Counted from the stretch's first letter, positions 13,593 through 22,867 are shown. The stretch is 64,000 bases of DNA from Kroppenstedtia guangzhouensis (GCF_014637345.1 NZ_BMEX01000002.1:1-64000); one strand, 5' to 3'. Made by a program: numbers and translations. The notes: a model not told the origin generated them from the sequence alone.

Positions 13593-14942
13593 GTGTTTAT
13601 CATTAATCTCATAAATCCCTTGGATGTAAAAAAGGCTGGAGATGTCATTCGAAAAATAAGGAAAGATCGACAACTCAGACTTGAAGATCTGGCGGATTCC
13701 AATATTTCTCCATCAACTATAAGTAAAATTGAAAGAGGAGAGTCCCACAACTCGGAAAAGGTTGGACTTTTGCTTGGTAAACTTGGTTTGGATTCTACAC
13801 AACTAGCGGCTTTAATATCTGACAAACAAGCAGAAGAAATGGAGATTGAACTCAAATTGGATGCGATCGAGACCATGTTGGCTTCGGGAAACCTGGAGAA
13901 AGCATTTAAAGAAATAAAGAAAGCCGAAAAGAAAGAAGATTATTCTAAAGCAGTCATTGCTTATCTAAAAGGAAGGTATTATATCAAAAACAACGATTGG
14001 AAAAAAGCAGAAAGGAATTTCAACGATTCAATTCGATTACAAAGAGAAGTCCATCATTCAGAAAAGCCGAAAAAAAATTTATCTGCTTCAAGCTTCAATG
14101 AATTAAGTATAATAAGTTATTTCGAAAACGACTTAGACCAAGCTATCAAGTATACAGATAATGGACTGGAAGTTTTCGATGAAAACGGCGAGCGGAAGCA
14201 TGACAAATATATTTTAATGAGCAATAAAGCGATTTATCTCGAAAAAGCGGGACGTATAGAAGAGTCATTTAATTTGGTAGAAGATTTGTGGTCATATAGA
14301 TCAGAAATAAACAGTATCGAAGTTATACTGTCACTTTATGAATTACGCTCCATCCTGCTTCGGAGAAAGAAACAGTTTGATGACGCAATTCATTTTGCTA
14401 AAGAGGGAATAAAGATTGCTAGGTTGAATAATCAATATAACCGTCTCTTTGATCTTTGGTCTGCATTGGGAAGCGCATACCTCCACTCAAACGAGTTGAA
14501 ATGCGCTAAAATATGCTTTCAAACGGCTTTGACATTAGAAGGGAAATTCAAATACAGAAACGTATTCATTCAAACATATACTGATCTAGGAATCTTGTAT
14601 GTCCAGGAAGAAAACTGGAGTGAGGCGACAAAGGCGCTGAATAAGGCAATTTCTTTAGGGAGGGAATTAAATGATGCAAGGAGATTAAGCTTGGCACTCA
14701 TTGTCTTGGGTGATTTGTTTGCCAAACAAGATAAAAAACCAGAAGCTATATCCTATTACAAAGAGGCAATCGGTATTGTTCAAAAACATCAGTTGAAGAA
14801 GAGAGAACATGCAGCTTTAATCCGTTTGGCTCAATGCTTGCAAAATACAGATCAAGAAGCATTTGCAACATGTGCAGCTCATATTGTACAACTAGAACTT
14901 GAATTACAAGATCAAAAGGAGGAATACTATGATGAAGTATAG
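13593..14942 (+). CDS. RRNPP-family peptide-sensing regulator (HTH plus TPR)
   Basis: Up to 449 aa. An N-terminal HTH (about 15-70: VIRKIRKDRQLRLEDLADSNISPSTISKIERGE) is followed by about 350 residues of helical TPR repeats, the fold of PlcR, NprR, Rap and AimR, which bind short secreted peptides after re-import. Several canonical TPR helices are visible, for example ALNKAISLGRELNDARRLSLALIVLGDLFA. The start is odd: AAGGAG abuts a GTG at 13593, while the ideally spaced codon is ATT (13602), and a TTG follows at 13620. The 3' end overlaps the peptide gene by 14 nt. It is probably the sensor of GDPIHT-type peptides. Confidence 0.9.
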   Translation: MFIINLINPLDVKKAGDVIRKIRKDRQLRLEDLADSNISPSTISKIERGESHNSEKVGLLLGKLGLDSTQLAALISDKQAEEMEIELKLDAIETMLASGNLEKAFKEIKKAEKKEDYSKAVIAYLKGRYYIKNNDWKKAERNFNDSIRLQREVHHSEKPKKNLSASSFNELSIISYFENDLDQAIKYTDNGLEVFDENGERKHDKYILMSNKAIYLEKAGRIEESFNLVEDLWSYRSEINSIEVILSLYELRSILLRRKKQFDDAIHFAKEGIKIARLNNQYNRLFDLWSALGSAYLHSNELKCAKICFQTALTLEGKFKYRNVFIQTYTDLGILYVQEENWSEATKALNKAISLGRELNDARRLSLALIVLGDLFAKQDKKPEAISYYKEAIGIVQKHQLKKREHAALIRLAQCLQNTDQEAFATCAAHIVQLELELQDQKEEYYDEV

Positions 14943-15087
14943 AAAAATTGGGTTACTATGGTTGATAGCAGTTGCTGTCTTTTCCCTTGGGTCTGTGAAT
15001 ACAGATTCAAAACCGATAAAGATCGCAGGAGACCCTATTCACACCAATTTAGTTTTCAAACCAGATGGAGACCCTATCCACACATAA
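14929..15087 (+). CDS. Secreted signalling-peptide precursor with duplicated GDPIHT
   Basis: A 52-aa precursor from ATG 14929 (AAAAGGAGG 6 nt upstream). Residues 3-23 are a basic start and hydrophobic core typical of Sec export (KYRK then LLWLIAVAVFSLG). The tail carries KIAGDPIHT at 31-39 and KPDGDPIHT at the very C-terminus, an exact repeat of six residues, with 15-16 bp of DNA also repeated. Phr, PapR, NprX and AimP precursors have this design, with the mature peptide at or near the C-terminus. It overlaps the receptor gene and is closed by a strong terminator. Confidence 0.85.
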   Translation: MMKYRKIGLLWLIAVAVFSLGSVNTDSKPIKIAGDPIHTNLVFKPDGDPIHT

Positions 15088-15101
15088 ACCAGTGACTTAG
15101 T

Positions 15102-15150
15102 GACGACATTATTCACACATCCTTGTCTAAGTGAATAATGTCGTCTTTTT
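15102..15150 (+). terminator. Terminator of the receptor/peptide cassette
   Basis: GACGACATTATTCAC (15102-15116) pairs perfectly with GTGAATAATGTCGTC (15131-15145), followed by TTTTT. The 15-bp stem, 15 nt past the peptide stop, is the strongest terminator in the element. Confidence 0.92.
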
Positions 15151-15204
15151 CTGGGTTGGAAATATGCATGAAATCTGTATTTGAACTTGACTTATTGATC
15201 GATA

Positions 15205-15241
15205 AAAGCCGGTAGGGGTATAATCTGATATCCCCCTACCG
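15205..15241 (-). terminator. Leftward terminator at the element end
   Basis: CGGTAGGGG and CCCCTACCG pair across a short internal stem; leftward it is followed by GGCTTTTATC. It ends transcription of the truncated ATPase gene and may belong to the element end. Confidence 0.55.
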
Positions 15242-16003
15242 ACTTCTTTGCTTTTCCGAAGACAAACACTTTAATGGGATTCGTGAACAATTCGTGTATG
15301 CTTTGTCCTGGACGGTCCTATTATGGTTCATTTTACTTCGGGATGTCTCTTCATCCCTGATTTCTCCCACCATGATGATGTTGGGATCCTGGCGGAGCAC
15401 GGCACGGAGTCCCCGGGCGAAGGTCAGACCCGCCTTGGGATTCACTTGAATCTGATTCACCCCGGACAGTTGAAATTCAATCGGATCTTCCAAAGTGACC
15501 AAATTCAACTCCTCCCGGTTCAGATCCTGGAGGATGGCGTAGAGGGTCGTCGTCTTGCCCGAACCCGTCGGTCCCGTGACCAGAACCAATCCCCCAGGGC
15601 GCCGGATCACCCCTTCCAACCGATTTTTTTCTTCTTCTCCCATCCCCAACTCGGACAAGGTCATCCGCTCCGGCCGGTTGCGCAGCAACCGCAGAACCAG
15701 CTTTTCTCCGTGCAACGTCGGCATGCTGGAGATTCGTACATCCACCCGTTCCCCCCGATGGGTCACAGTCAACGCTCCATCCTGTGGCAGACGTTTCTCC
15801 CCGATATCCAGATGACCCATCACCTTGATCCGGGAAACCAGCGGATACATATCCTCCCGGGGCAACGAATCGACGGAAATCAAAAACCCATCCACCCGTT
15901 GACGGATACACAGCTCTTCTTCCCTGGGTTCAATATGGATATCCGATGCCCGACTATTGATCGCCTCCTCCAACAGTCGGGTCGCATACTGAGCCGCATC
16001 CAT
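15236..16003 (-). pseudogene. comGA: ComGA/GspE-type secretion ATPase, truncated after Walker B
   Basis: ATG 16003 has GAGGTGG upstream. MDAAQYATRLLEEAINSRASDIHIEP, GEKRLPQDGAL, RVDVRISSMPTLHGEKLVLRLL, Walker A GPTGSGKTTT and GEIRDEET (Walker B region) match competence/type II secretion ATPases. Homology stops at about 15,341, right after GEIRDEET; the rest (AALTGH, TLHTND) is replaced by 34 unrelated codons. The full gene would be about 350 aa. The element joined at this point is the likely cause. The missing 3' part and comGB should lie beyond the element's left end, outside the window. Confidence 0.85.
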
Positions 16004-16133
16004 TACCACCACCTCTGTTGTTGAAAATTTTTGATGACTCCTTATTGAATTTCGACATAGATATCCGAAATCCTTCCTTCTCCGACAATTTTTCCTTATT
16101 GGTTTTCCAATCCTCACCGGATACCCAAAAAGG

Positions 16134-16160
16134 CAAAAAAAGAGGCTTTGCAGCCCCTTT
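16134..16160 (-). terminator. Leftward terminator upstream of comGA
   Basis: AAAGGGGCT and AGCCTCTTT pair, followed by TTTTTTT. No intact leftward gene lies directly before it. A second hairpin, TCCC-GACTAT-GGGA between A and T runs (16230-16262), is nearby. Confidence 0.6.
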
Positions 16161-16262
16161 GATTCAGTGTTTCTTGAGCAGAGTCCCTCAAAAACGCTGG
16201 GATTTAAGCCTTTTCGGTGACCATATACAAAAAAAACCATCCCGACTATGGGACAGTTTTTT

Positions 16263-16478
16263 GACTCATACGGCAGCCCAGTCTAACCTGTGGATGGGAA
16301 ACTTCGCTTAATCTTCATCTTATGAAGCATATTAAGTAGCTCAGTAAATGTGTTACAAATCTATTCTGGATCTCGCCTTCAACTTCATGATCTAATCGCG
16401 GGCTATCCGTCGTTTAGTTGATTATAATCAAAACACAAAAAGTTACTGGCGGGATCAAAAGAGAAGATGACCACCACA
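16263..16478. other. Intergenic sequence without recognisable gene
   Basis: Between the tandem terminators and the MITE copy I see no coding sequence, RNA gene or clear promoter. Confidence 0.5.
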
Positions 16479-16620
16479 TTAGAAGCGATGTGAATTAGTG
16501 CTGGCTGGAGAGTCGGTCGGGATTGGGTTTCACATGACCTTTTCGTTGTTCTGACGATCCAAAATCGCTCCATGTGAAAGCCAACCCTCCCTGTGAACGG
16601 CTTTTTCACAATGCTTCTAG
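16479..16620 (+). repeat. MITE-like dispersed repeat, copy A
   Basis: 142 bp bounded by imperfect terminal inverted repeats (TTAGAAGCGATGTGAA and TTCACAATGCTTCTAG, 14 of 16 matching). The centre contains GGGATTGGGTTTCACATG and, 40 bp on, CCATGTGAAAGCCAACCC, which can fold back. Related copies: 40175-40288 (inverted), 57291-57427 and 62910-63005. Confidence 0.8.
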
Positions 16621-16719
16621 CGGTCTAACTGAGCCTGCAAGTGTTTCAAAGCAATAACGCGGGAAAACATGACGGAACTGGTAAGACCTAAAGGAAAGCA
16701 AAATCTAAAAAGCTAAGGA

Positions 16720-16803
16720 AAGGGAAAAAAACATTCACAGGAACAAGAGAAACGGATGGTCGAACTTGAAAACACCTTGGGTCGCAAGACCTTGGGCTTT
16801 TAA
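16720..16803 (+). pseudogene. Remnant of an IS3-family OrfA
   Basis: One frame reads QEQEKRMVELENTLGRKTLGF before a stop, which is the leucine-zipper segment of IS3/IS150-type OrfA (typically ...ELERTLGRKTLEIE.LKK). No ends or OrfB remain here. The rest of 16621-17003 shows nothing else. Confidence 0.5.
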
Positions 16804-17003
16804 AAAAGCTATCCAGTGAACAATTGCAGCAATTGGCGCTCAATACTTTCTCGTAATCGGTTATACCCGACCCGTGGGAACCGAGAAAAACGAAGTCCTC
16901 AAACTTGCCGAAGCTTCCCCAACAGCCGTCCGATGAAGCGGACATCCACCCCATCAAGAGTATAGCTGTAAAACAAAGAGAGCGGAAAGCTCCTATCTTT
17001 GTT

Positions 17004-18539
17004 TTATAGTGAAGAAGACGAAGGCTGGTACATCTCTTTTAATTTCCCTTTATCCACCTTTCCGGTCGCATTTTTGGGCAGTTGATCGACAAGGATGACA
17101 TCAGCCAATTTCTGCTTCTCCATTCTGTCATGGGCGAATTGCAGGACCTGTTCCCTTGTCAGATCGGTTTCCGGCTTTCGCACAACAAATGCGCAGGGTA
17201 ATTCCCCCCATCGTTCATGCTGAACGCCGACCACGGAAACCTCAGAGATTTCATCCATTTGTTGCAGGACCTTTTCCACTTGGCTCGGATAGATCGCATC
17301 CAATCCGCTGAAATAGATCACATCCTTATAACGATCCACTACATAGATGAATCCATTCTCGTCCATCCGCACCGCATCACCCATCAAAAACCATCCCTCA
17401 TGGAAAGCGTTTTCCGTCGCTTCGGGATTCCTCCAATATTCTTTAAACACCGTGGGCCCACGAACCGCTAGCTCCCCGATCTCCCCAGCGGGTACTTCTT
17501 CACGGGTGTGCCGGTCGAGCACTTTAACTTCACTGAAGACGGGCTTCCCGACAGAGTCACTGGTATCGTAACCCATACTGGAGTCCCACAAGGTGAGGGT
17601 GCCAGTGTTTTCCGTACATCCGTAAACTTGGAGCAGATGATAGCCGATCGATTCGTAGTCCCGGATCAGAGAAAGTGGCAGGGGGGAGCCCCCTGTGGCG
17701 ATATCCTGCAGGGAACTTAGGTTTTGCTCACTGTTGAAGAACATAGGGAGCATGATGTTCAGCAACGCTGGAGGTAAGAAAGTGGAATTGATCTGTTCTT
17801 TTTCAATTGTTTCCAAAAGCAAAGTGGGTTCCAATTGGGGAATAAAAACATAGGTATACCCACCTAAAGCCTGATAGCCGATTACACTGGTTGCGGAAAT
17901 ATGAAACAAGGGTGTAGCGTAGAGAAAGCGAAATCCAATCTTCCGGTTTTTCGCGGAGAACCCGGTAAAAACACCCGCTGCATATAAGTTGTGATGAGTG
18001 ATCACCACACCTTTTGGTTTCCCAGTCGTACCTGAGGTAAAGATGATAGAAACCGGATCCTCGCTGTCCACTTTCACATCGGGAGCAGAAACGGGCCAGG
18101 TGCGGAGTTCCTCTTCAAATTGCGGATCCAAGTCCTGAAAATACGAAGTTTTCACGGTGGGGATCGATTCGGAAGTATGTAACGATTCCACAAGAGATTG
18201 GTAAGCATCATCAAAAAAAATCAATTTCGGTTCGGTGTGTTGAATCGACCACTCCATGACATCCGGACTCCAGCGACAATTGACAGGAACCGCGATGGCT
18301 CCGATTTTGGCCGCACCTAGATACAGAAGAGGAAACAAGACATTGGTTTCCGAGAACAGGGCGATGCGGTCCCCTTTTTGAATACCTTGATGAAGAAGGT
18401 AATGTGCCACTTGGTTGGTGATTTGATCGTATTCCAGGTATGTAAACCGCCGTTTCGGGCCGATCAACGCTTCCAAAGATGGATTTAATTGGGCTCTGTT
18501 GCGCAATAATTCGCCAATCGGCATCTGAATGGGATGCAT
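17004..18539 (-). CDS. Acyl-CoA synthetase (AMP-forming)
   Basis: A 511-aa class I adenylate-forming enzyme that activates a carboxylic acid to acyl-AMP and then acyl-CoA. The P-loop-like IFTSGTTGKPKGV is at 166-178, YGCTENTG follows in the middle, GDAVRMDENGFIYVVDRYKD carries the hinge Asp/Arg region, and PKNATGKVDKGKL near the end holds the catalytic lysine. Length and motif order are normal. AAAGAGGTG is 7 nt upstream of the ATG. The gene stands alone, so substrate and pathway cannot be inferred. Confidence 0.93.
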   Translation of the reverse strand: MHPIQMPIGELLRNRAQLNPSLEALIGPKRRFTYLEYDQITNQVAHYLLHQGIQKGDRIALFSETNVLFPLLYLGAAKIGAIAVPVNCRWSPDVMEWSIQHTEPKLIFFDDAYQSLVESLHTSESIPTVKTSYFQDLDPQFEEELRTWPVSAPDVKVDSEDPVSIIFTSGTTGKPKGVVITHHNLYAAGVFTGFSAKNRKIGFRFLYATPLFHISATSVIGYQALGGYTYVFIPQLEPTLLLETIEKEQINSTFLPPALLNIMLPMFFNSEQNLSSLQDIATGGSPLPLSLIRDYESIGYHLLQVYGCTENTGTLTLWDSSMGYDTSDSVGKPVFSEVKVLDRHTREEVPAGEIGELAVRGPTVFKEYWRNPEATENAFHEGWFLMGDAVRMDENGFIYVVDRYKDVIYFSGLDAIYPSQVEKVLQQMDEISEVSVVGVQHERWGELPCAFVVRKPETDLTREQVLQFAHDRMEKQKLADVILVDQLPKNATGKVDKGKLKEMYQPSSSSL

Positions 18540-18789
18540 ATAGAATCACCTCTTTGTAAGATACGCCTTTAGATGCATCCTCCCCCTTATTTGGCCAGTC
18601 GCTGTCGGAATCCACAGTGATTAAAATTACCTTACAATAATATCTTGGATTTTTATATTATCTGTCACTTCCCTTTTTATAGTATTCTATACTTTAGTTG
18701 CATTATATACGAAAATGAACCTGACCGCAATTCTAAATATTCGACAATATACGACATGATCTGTACAAAAGACTGAACCGAGCAGTTGC
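18540..18789. other. Upstream region of the acyl-CoA synthetase gene
   Basis: AT-rich, about 250 bp. Leftward promoter elements are likely here but no pair is clear enough to state. No gene seen. Confidence 0.4.
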
Positions 18790-19094
18790 GGGCAGATTTC
18801 GAATAATCATCTGTATCTTTGTATTTATCGAGAATTATGTTCTACTTCATACACCGCCGCCCGCCACTTTTACCGGACAGAGATATCTAGGTTCGATTAT
18901 TTGGTAGTTGAGGTGAGTGATGGGGAAAGAATATTCATCCAATTAGATATAATCTCTACGGATGTTCTATACGATATCAAACATTTTGCTAGAAGGATTG
19001 AAATTAATCGCCGTGGGGCTCACGGTCTGAGCTTGGTCGATTTCTCCCGATTGTAGGAAACTTACCCAAGAATCCCCTGCCTTTAGGCATGGGG
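18790..19094 (+). mobile_element. Right-end remnant of an IS200/IS605-type element
   Basis: CCCCTGCC-TTTA-GGCATGGGG (19074-19094) is the short hairpin typical of IS200/IS605 right ends, and the frame through it reads GNLPKNPLPLGMGSG, as common after tnpB genes. The preceding open stretch ends RRIEINRRGAHGLSLVDFSRL but lacks a start and recognisable TnpB catalytic motifs. No left end was found. Confidence 0.5.
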
Positions 19095-19148
19095 AGTGGT
19101 CAAATTTTTTCGGAATATACATCCATATTCACCCTTCCAGCACAATAT

Positions 19149-19657
<509 letters not shown>

Positions 19658-19811
19658 TGTCAGAGCGAAATCTTCCTTTTCGGCTCACTATAACCACCTC
19701 TATCTGAACATTATAGGATGCCGGGTGTTAAGAGGAAAAGCACAGAAAAGTCGCCAAGCTCCTGAACTGAATTTTGAACCGCCACTAAAATTGATTACGG
19801 TTTTGAATCCA

Positions 19812-19836
19812 TGACAAAACCTGTCACTATTATAAT
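19812..19836 (+). promoter_or_regulatory. Candidate promoter and operator of the VOC gene
   Basis: TGACA-AAACC-TGTCA (19812-19826) is a perfect inverted repeat directly before TATAAT (19831-19836). No good -35 is spaced correctly, so an activator may be needed. Confidence 0.4.
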
Positions 19837-19906
19837 CTACAATCAAACTCAAGCCCGGCTTGATATAACTATCGGGCAAAATATCCATATGAAGAGGATG
19901 TAAAAC

Positions 19907-20326
19907 ATGGCATTTCAAGTGACACCCTTTATCATGCTCGACGGAAAAGCGAAAGAGGCTATCCAGTTCTATGAAACTTCATTAGGTGCAAAAATTGTCT
20001 TCACACAATCGTTCGGAGAGGCACCGGAAGATCCTGAACATCCCGTACCAAATGAAGCCAAAGATCGTTTGGCGCATTCCGTATTAAAAATTGGCGATGC
20101 CGAACTGTTTGTTGCAGATACTTCCCCAGGGGAACCCAATCGGAGTGGAAATCGTGTTCAAATCTGCATCACCACTCCTGATATCGAAACATCATATCGA
20201 TTTTTCGATGCTTTACAGCAAGACGGTCAAGTCATCATGCCTTTGCAAAAAGTGCACTTTAGTCCAGCCTACGGGATGGTAACTGATCAATTCGGCGTAA
20301 CATTCCAAATATCCACTCAGAGATGA
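19907..20326 (+). CDS. PhnB-like VOC (glyoxalase fold) protein
   Basis: 139 aa, full length for the PhnB/YjdN type. TPFIMLDGKAKEAIQFYETSLGAKIV at the start, the HSVLKIGDAELFVADT strand and AYGMVTDQFGVTFQI at the end fit the paired beta-alpha-beta-beta-beta fold. Such proteins usually bind metal and small molecules; the reaction is unknown. It converges on the WYL regulator gene, which may be unrelated. Confidence 0.88.
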   Translation: MAFQVTPFIMLDGKAKEAIQFYETSLGAKIVFTQSFGEAPEDPEHPVPNEAKDRLAHSVLKIGDAELFVADTSPGEPNRSGNRVQICITTPDIETSYRFFDALQQDGQVIMPLQKVHFSPAYGMVTDQFGVTFQISTQR

Positions 20327-20339
20327 TCAATAAAACGGA

Positions 20340-20390
20340 AGCACACTGAAAAATGCCGGGGAGCACCTGGCATTTTTCAGTGTGCTTTTT
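20340..20390 (+). terminator. Terminator of the VOC gene
   Basis: GCACACTGAAAAATGCC (20341-20357) pairs perfectly with GGCATTTTTCAGTGTGC (20369-20385), followed by TTTTT. The 17-bp stem is very strong. Confidence 0.92.
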
Positions 20391-20480
20391 GTATGTCATG
20401 TTCGCTGTATGCCTTCGAGCGGGACGGTATAACGTATAATCAGAGCAAACAATCGCCAACCATGGCGCCATCGTTCCCGA

Positions 20481-21425
20481 TCACTGGTATCTGGTCAGCA
20501 ATTTTGAGAGCCTCCTCCGAATCGCATCCTTCAATTCCGTCGGCTCCTCCAGAACAACCTCCTCTCCCAGTCCGATGAAAAACGACGTGTAAAAAGGAAT
20601 GTCGCTGCGCGACATTTCCATATCGATCACGCCGCTTCCGTCTTCGTACACATGCAGCTTTGAATCAAGCCACAGCTCGGCTTCGCAACGCTGGACACCG
20701 GCTCTGCTTAACCGCGCGCGAAGGCGAACCGGCTCTTTCGGCTCATCATTCTCCCGCCTGCCAAGGTGGACATCCCCCAACTCAAGCGGCTCCGTGCCAG
20801 ACGTGTCATACGCCGCCTCGTGGATTCGATCGCACCGAAATACCCGAAATCCCTGGCGCAGAAAGCAGTACGCCTTACAATACCAGAAACCGTCGTTAGC
20901 ATAAATGTATATTGGCTGTATCCGACGATGATTCACTTCTCTCCCCTTTGACTCATATTTGACAGCAAGCACTTTCCCATATATTGCAGCGTCGAGGAGC
21001 ATGACCAAGTAGGGGGCATCGCTCCGCCTGGTCGGTGTAATGAAGTCGACCCGATTCCTCATGCTGTCGATTCGGTCACGGACATCTCCGGACATATGGA
21101 GATAGAACTTTCTCAGCGCCGATGCGGATTCCGCTTCAAACGGCAGCGAAGAGTAGTGGCGCAGGGCGTGCACTGCAAAAAACATCGCCACGGCCTCTCC
21201 TTCCGTGAATGCAATTGGAGGCAGCACCCGCTCCCTTATCACCTGATAACCACCATGCGGCCCGACTTCCGAATAGAGCGGCACCCCCAGTTCACTCAGT
21301 TCCCGCAAATCCCTCAGAATCGTGCGCTTCGAGACTCCAAATTCGTCTGCAAGCTCCTGGACCTTAAAGCGTCGTTTTCGGTTGACTGTCATCATCAGCT
21401 CCATCAGTCGTTTGGATTTAGGCAT
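20481..21425 (-). CDS. YafY-type HTH/WYL-domain transcriptional regulator
   Basis: About 314 aa. A DeoR-like winged helix at the start (RLMELMMTVNRKRRFKVQELADEFGVSKRTILRDLRELSELGVPLYSEVGPHGGYQV), then a WYL domain (YESKGREVNHRRIQPIYIYANDGFWYCKAYC...RVFRCDRIHEA) and a WCX-like C-terminal extension. ATG 21425 with AAAGGG at 8-9 nt is preferred to the upstream TTG. WYL domains bind nucleotides or nucleic acids; the target here is unknown. Confidence 0.9.
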   Translation of the reverse strand: MPKSKRLMELMMTVNRKRRFKVQELADEFGVSKRTILRDLRELSELGVPLYSEVGPHGGYQVIRERVLPPIAFTEGEAVAMFFAVHALRHYSSLPFEAESASALRKFYLHMSGDVRDRIDSMRNRVDFITPTRRSDAPYLVMLLDAAIYGKVLAVKYESKGREVNHRRIQPIYIYANDGFWYCKAYCFLRQGFRVFRCDRIHEAAYDTSGTEPLELGDVHLGRRENDEPKEPVRLRARLSRAGVQRCEAELWLDSKLHVYEDGSGVIDMEMSRSDIPFYTSFFIGLGEEVVLEEPTELKDAIRRRLSKLLTRYQ

Positions 21426-21681
21426 CACGAACAACCCTTTATCTATGATTTGGTGAGATTATAACATGAACAGTCTAGAATCGTTGTGTGATCACTCGCA
21501 TTACCATCAAAGAATCACCGTCCCAGGAGGAGCCGGTGATTTGCGCTTTTGGTTGGATGCCTTTACGAAAGTGCTTTGTATTGTAACAGCAGGGGGTCAG
21601 AGCCCTTGATACCTCACCACTTTTACCCCTTTTCTGAACACCTCCTCAAAATCATGCTCTTTGCCCTTTTATTCTCACCTT
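21426..21681. other. Intergenic region without recognisable gene
   Basis: No open frame with family resemblance is seen. Confidence 0.4.
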
Positions 21682-21810
21682 TATAATGGAGGCTCTGATC
21701 GTTCCGGCCACAGCGGTGTACGGATTGAGGACAAAGTGTATCTCCGTGAAGATGGCAAAGCGGAAGTACTCACTTCCTTCCCGAAAGATCTCCGGATCAT
21801 CGGCAGATAA
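21682..21810 (+). pseudogene. C-terminal fragment of an M24 (Xaa-Pro) peptidase
   Basis: The frame reads GGSDRSGHSGVRIEDKVYLREDGKAEVLTSFPKDLRII and stops, matching the last 40 residues of M24 aminopeptidases (RIED..LV.EDG.EVLTSFPKEL). The metal-binding core is missing, so only the 3' end remains. Confidence 0.55.
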
Positions 21811-21835
21811 CAAAAGCTTCCATGAGGTGATTCCA

Positions 21836-22110
21836 ATGACAGATCGTGACATGATCGTTTGCAGATGTGAAGAAGTAACCTACGGTAAACTCATGGACAC
21901 CGTATAGCAATTCGGTTGTACTTCCCGTGAGCTGAAGCTCCGGACACGAGCCGGGATGGGTTACTGCGGAGGGCGGACCTGTCGCAATATGTGATGCTGT
22001 TGCGTTGGTGGCGACAGAACGCGATCATACGCAGATCGCGTTAAAATAAATACCAGCCGCCTGTCCGGCCAGTCCACTTTGGGGATTTGGGGGCGATCGG
22101 CAATGACTGA
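21836..22110 (+). pseudogene. Broken BFD-like (2Fe-2S)-binding protein
   Basis: GAGGTG precedes ATG 21836. MIVCRCEEVTYGKLMDTV, then after an in-frame TAG (21905-21907) QFGCTSRELKLRTRAGMGYCGGRTC, then after a frameshift YQPPVRPVHFGDLG. The four Cys (C-x-C and C-x4-C) and the final PPVRPV tail are those of the small Fe-S subunit of opine, hydroxyproline or amine dehydrogenases. At least one stop and one shift break it. With the M24 fragment it marks a decayed amino-acid catabolism cluster. Confidence 0.7.
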
Positions 22111-22267
22111 GCGAATCCTCAAACACCCGGTACTGGGCATGCTGGAGACTTCTGTAAAGGAATCCGTCGACCTGATCGCCTCGACACGCGATGCCGCCCA
22201 CATCCACTTCCACCCGGAAGTTGAGGCTGGTCGAAAAAAAGCTGCAGCAATATTGGGAACGCCGTAA
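22103..22267 (+). pseudogene. Short fragment after the Fe-S pseudogene
   Basis: A 54-codon frame starts at an ATG overlapping the expected stop of the Fe-S gene. HPVLGMLETSVKESVDLIASTRDAAHIHFHPEVEAGRKKAAAILG looks protein-like, but I do not recognise it and it is short. It was probably the start of the next gene of the decayed cluster. Confidence 0.3.
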
Positions 22268-22867
22268 CCGCGGAAAATCAAAAGCGCTCGTTGGGCAATA
22301 ATTAAGAGACCGGAAAAGCCAAGCGTCATTTCCGGATCCCTTCTTTAAGTCTCGACTGTACTCGAACACTCATCAATTCATACTTAATCAGGAGAAAATT
22401 CATTTCACCGGATCCTCATCGCCATTTCCGCGTCCATCTTCCCCCGATCACCACTCTCGTAATCGCACTTCCGACTCGCCGCGTCGACACCCATCTCCAT
22501 CAGACACCGATTCCTGCCCGATGCCCCCTGCGACAGAGATCCGGACACCCTTCAATCCCGAAACAAGCGGATACTGCGCCTGGAGAACCGTCTCCGCGTC
22601 ACCCTGCAGGTTTTTCTGACATGGAGGAGAAGCTGTTCGTGCCAGCCCGGAACGCAAGCTCCGCCTCATGACAGCCCGCATCACAGATCCTTATATCGGC
22701 CACTACCGTCTTTCATGGCCAGGCTTTCTTAATCTACTCCATAAGCTTGATGCCGTGTTCCTTGACCCGTCCCGGTCCTAAATTCAATCCAGACAACTGA
22801 TCCCCAGACCTCATCGATCAGCCGGAGGCAGTCTTTTTTAAAAAACCGGTTTGGTATCATGGACAGC
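22268..22867. other. Decayed region without recognisable gene
   Basis: About 600 bp with only short frames in all directions. I see no RNA gene, repeat or promoter that I can support. Confidence 0.4.

Noticed and set aside
15323-16024. Long rightward frame opposite comGA
   Set aside because: It is rich in His, Pro and Arg as expected for the complement of a coding gene and has no ribosome-binding site or domain. The same holds for long antisense frames over recD2, hyuA, hyuB, malF, GH13 and GH15.
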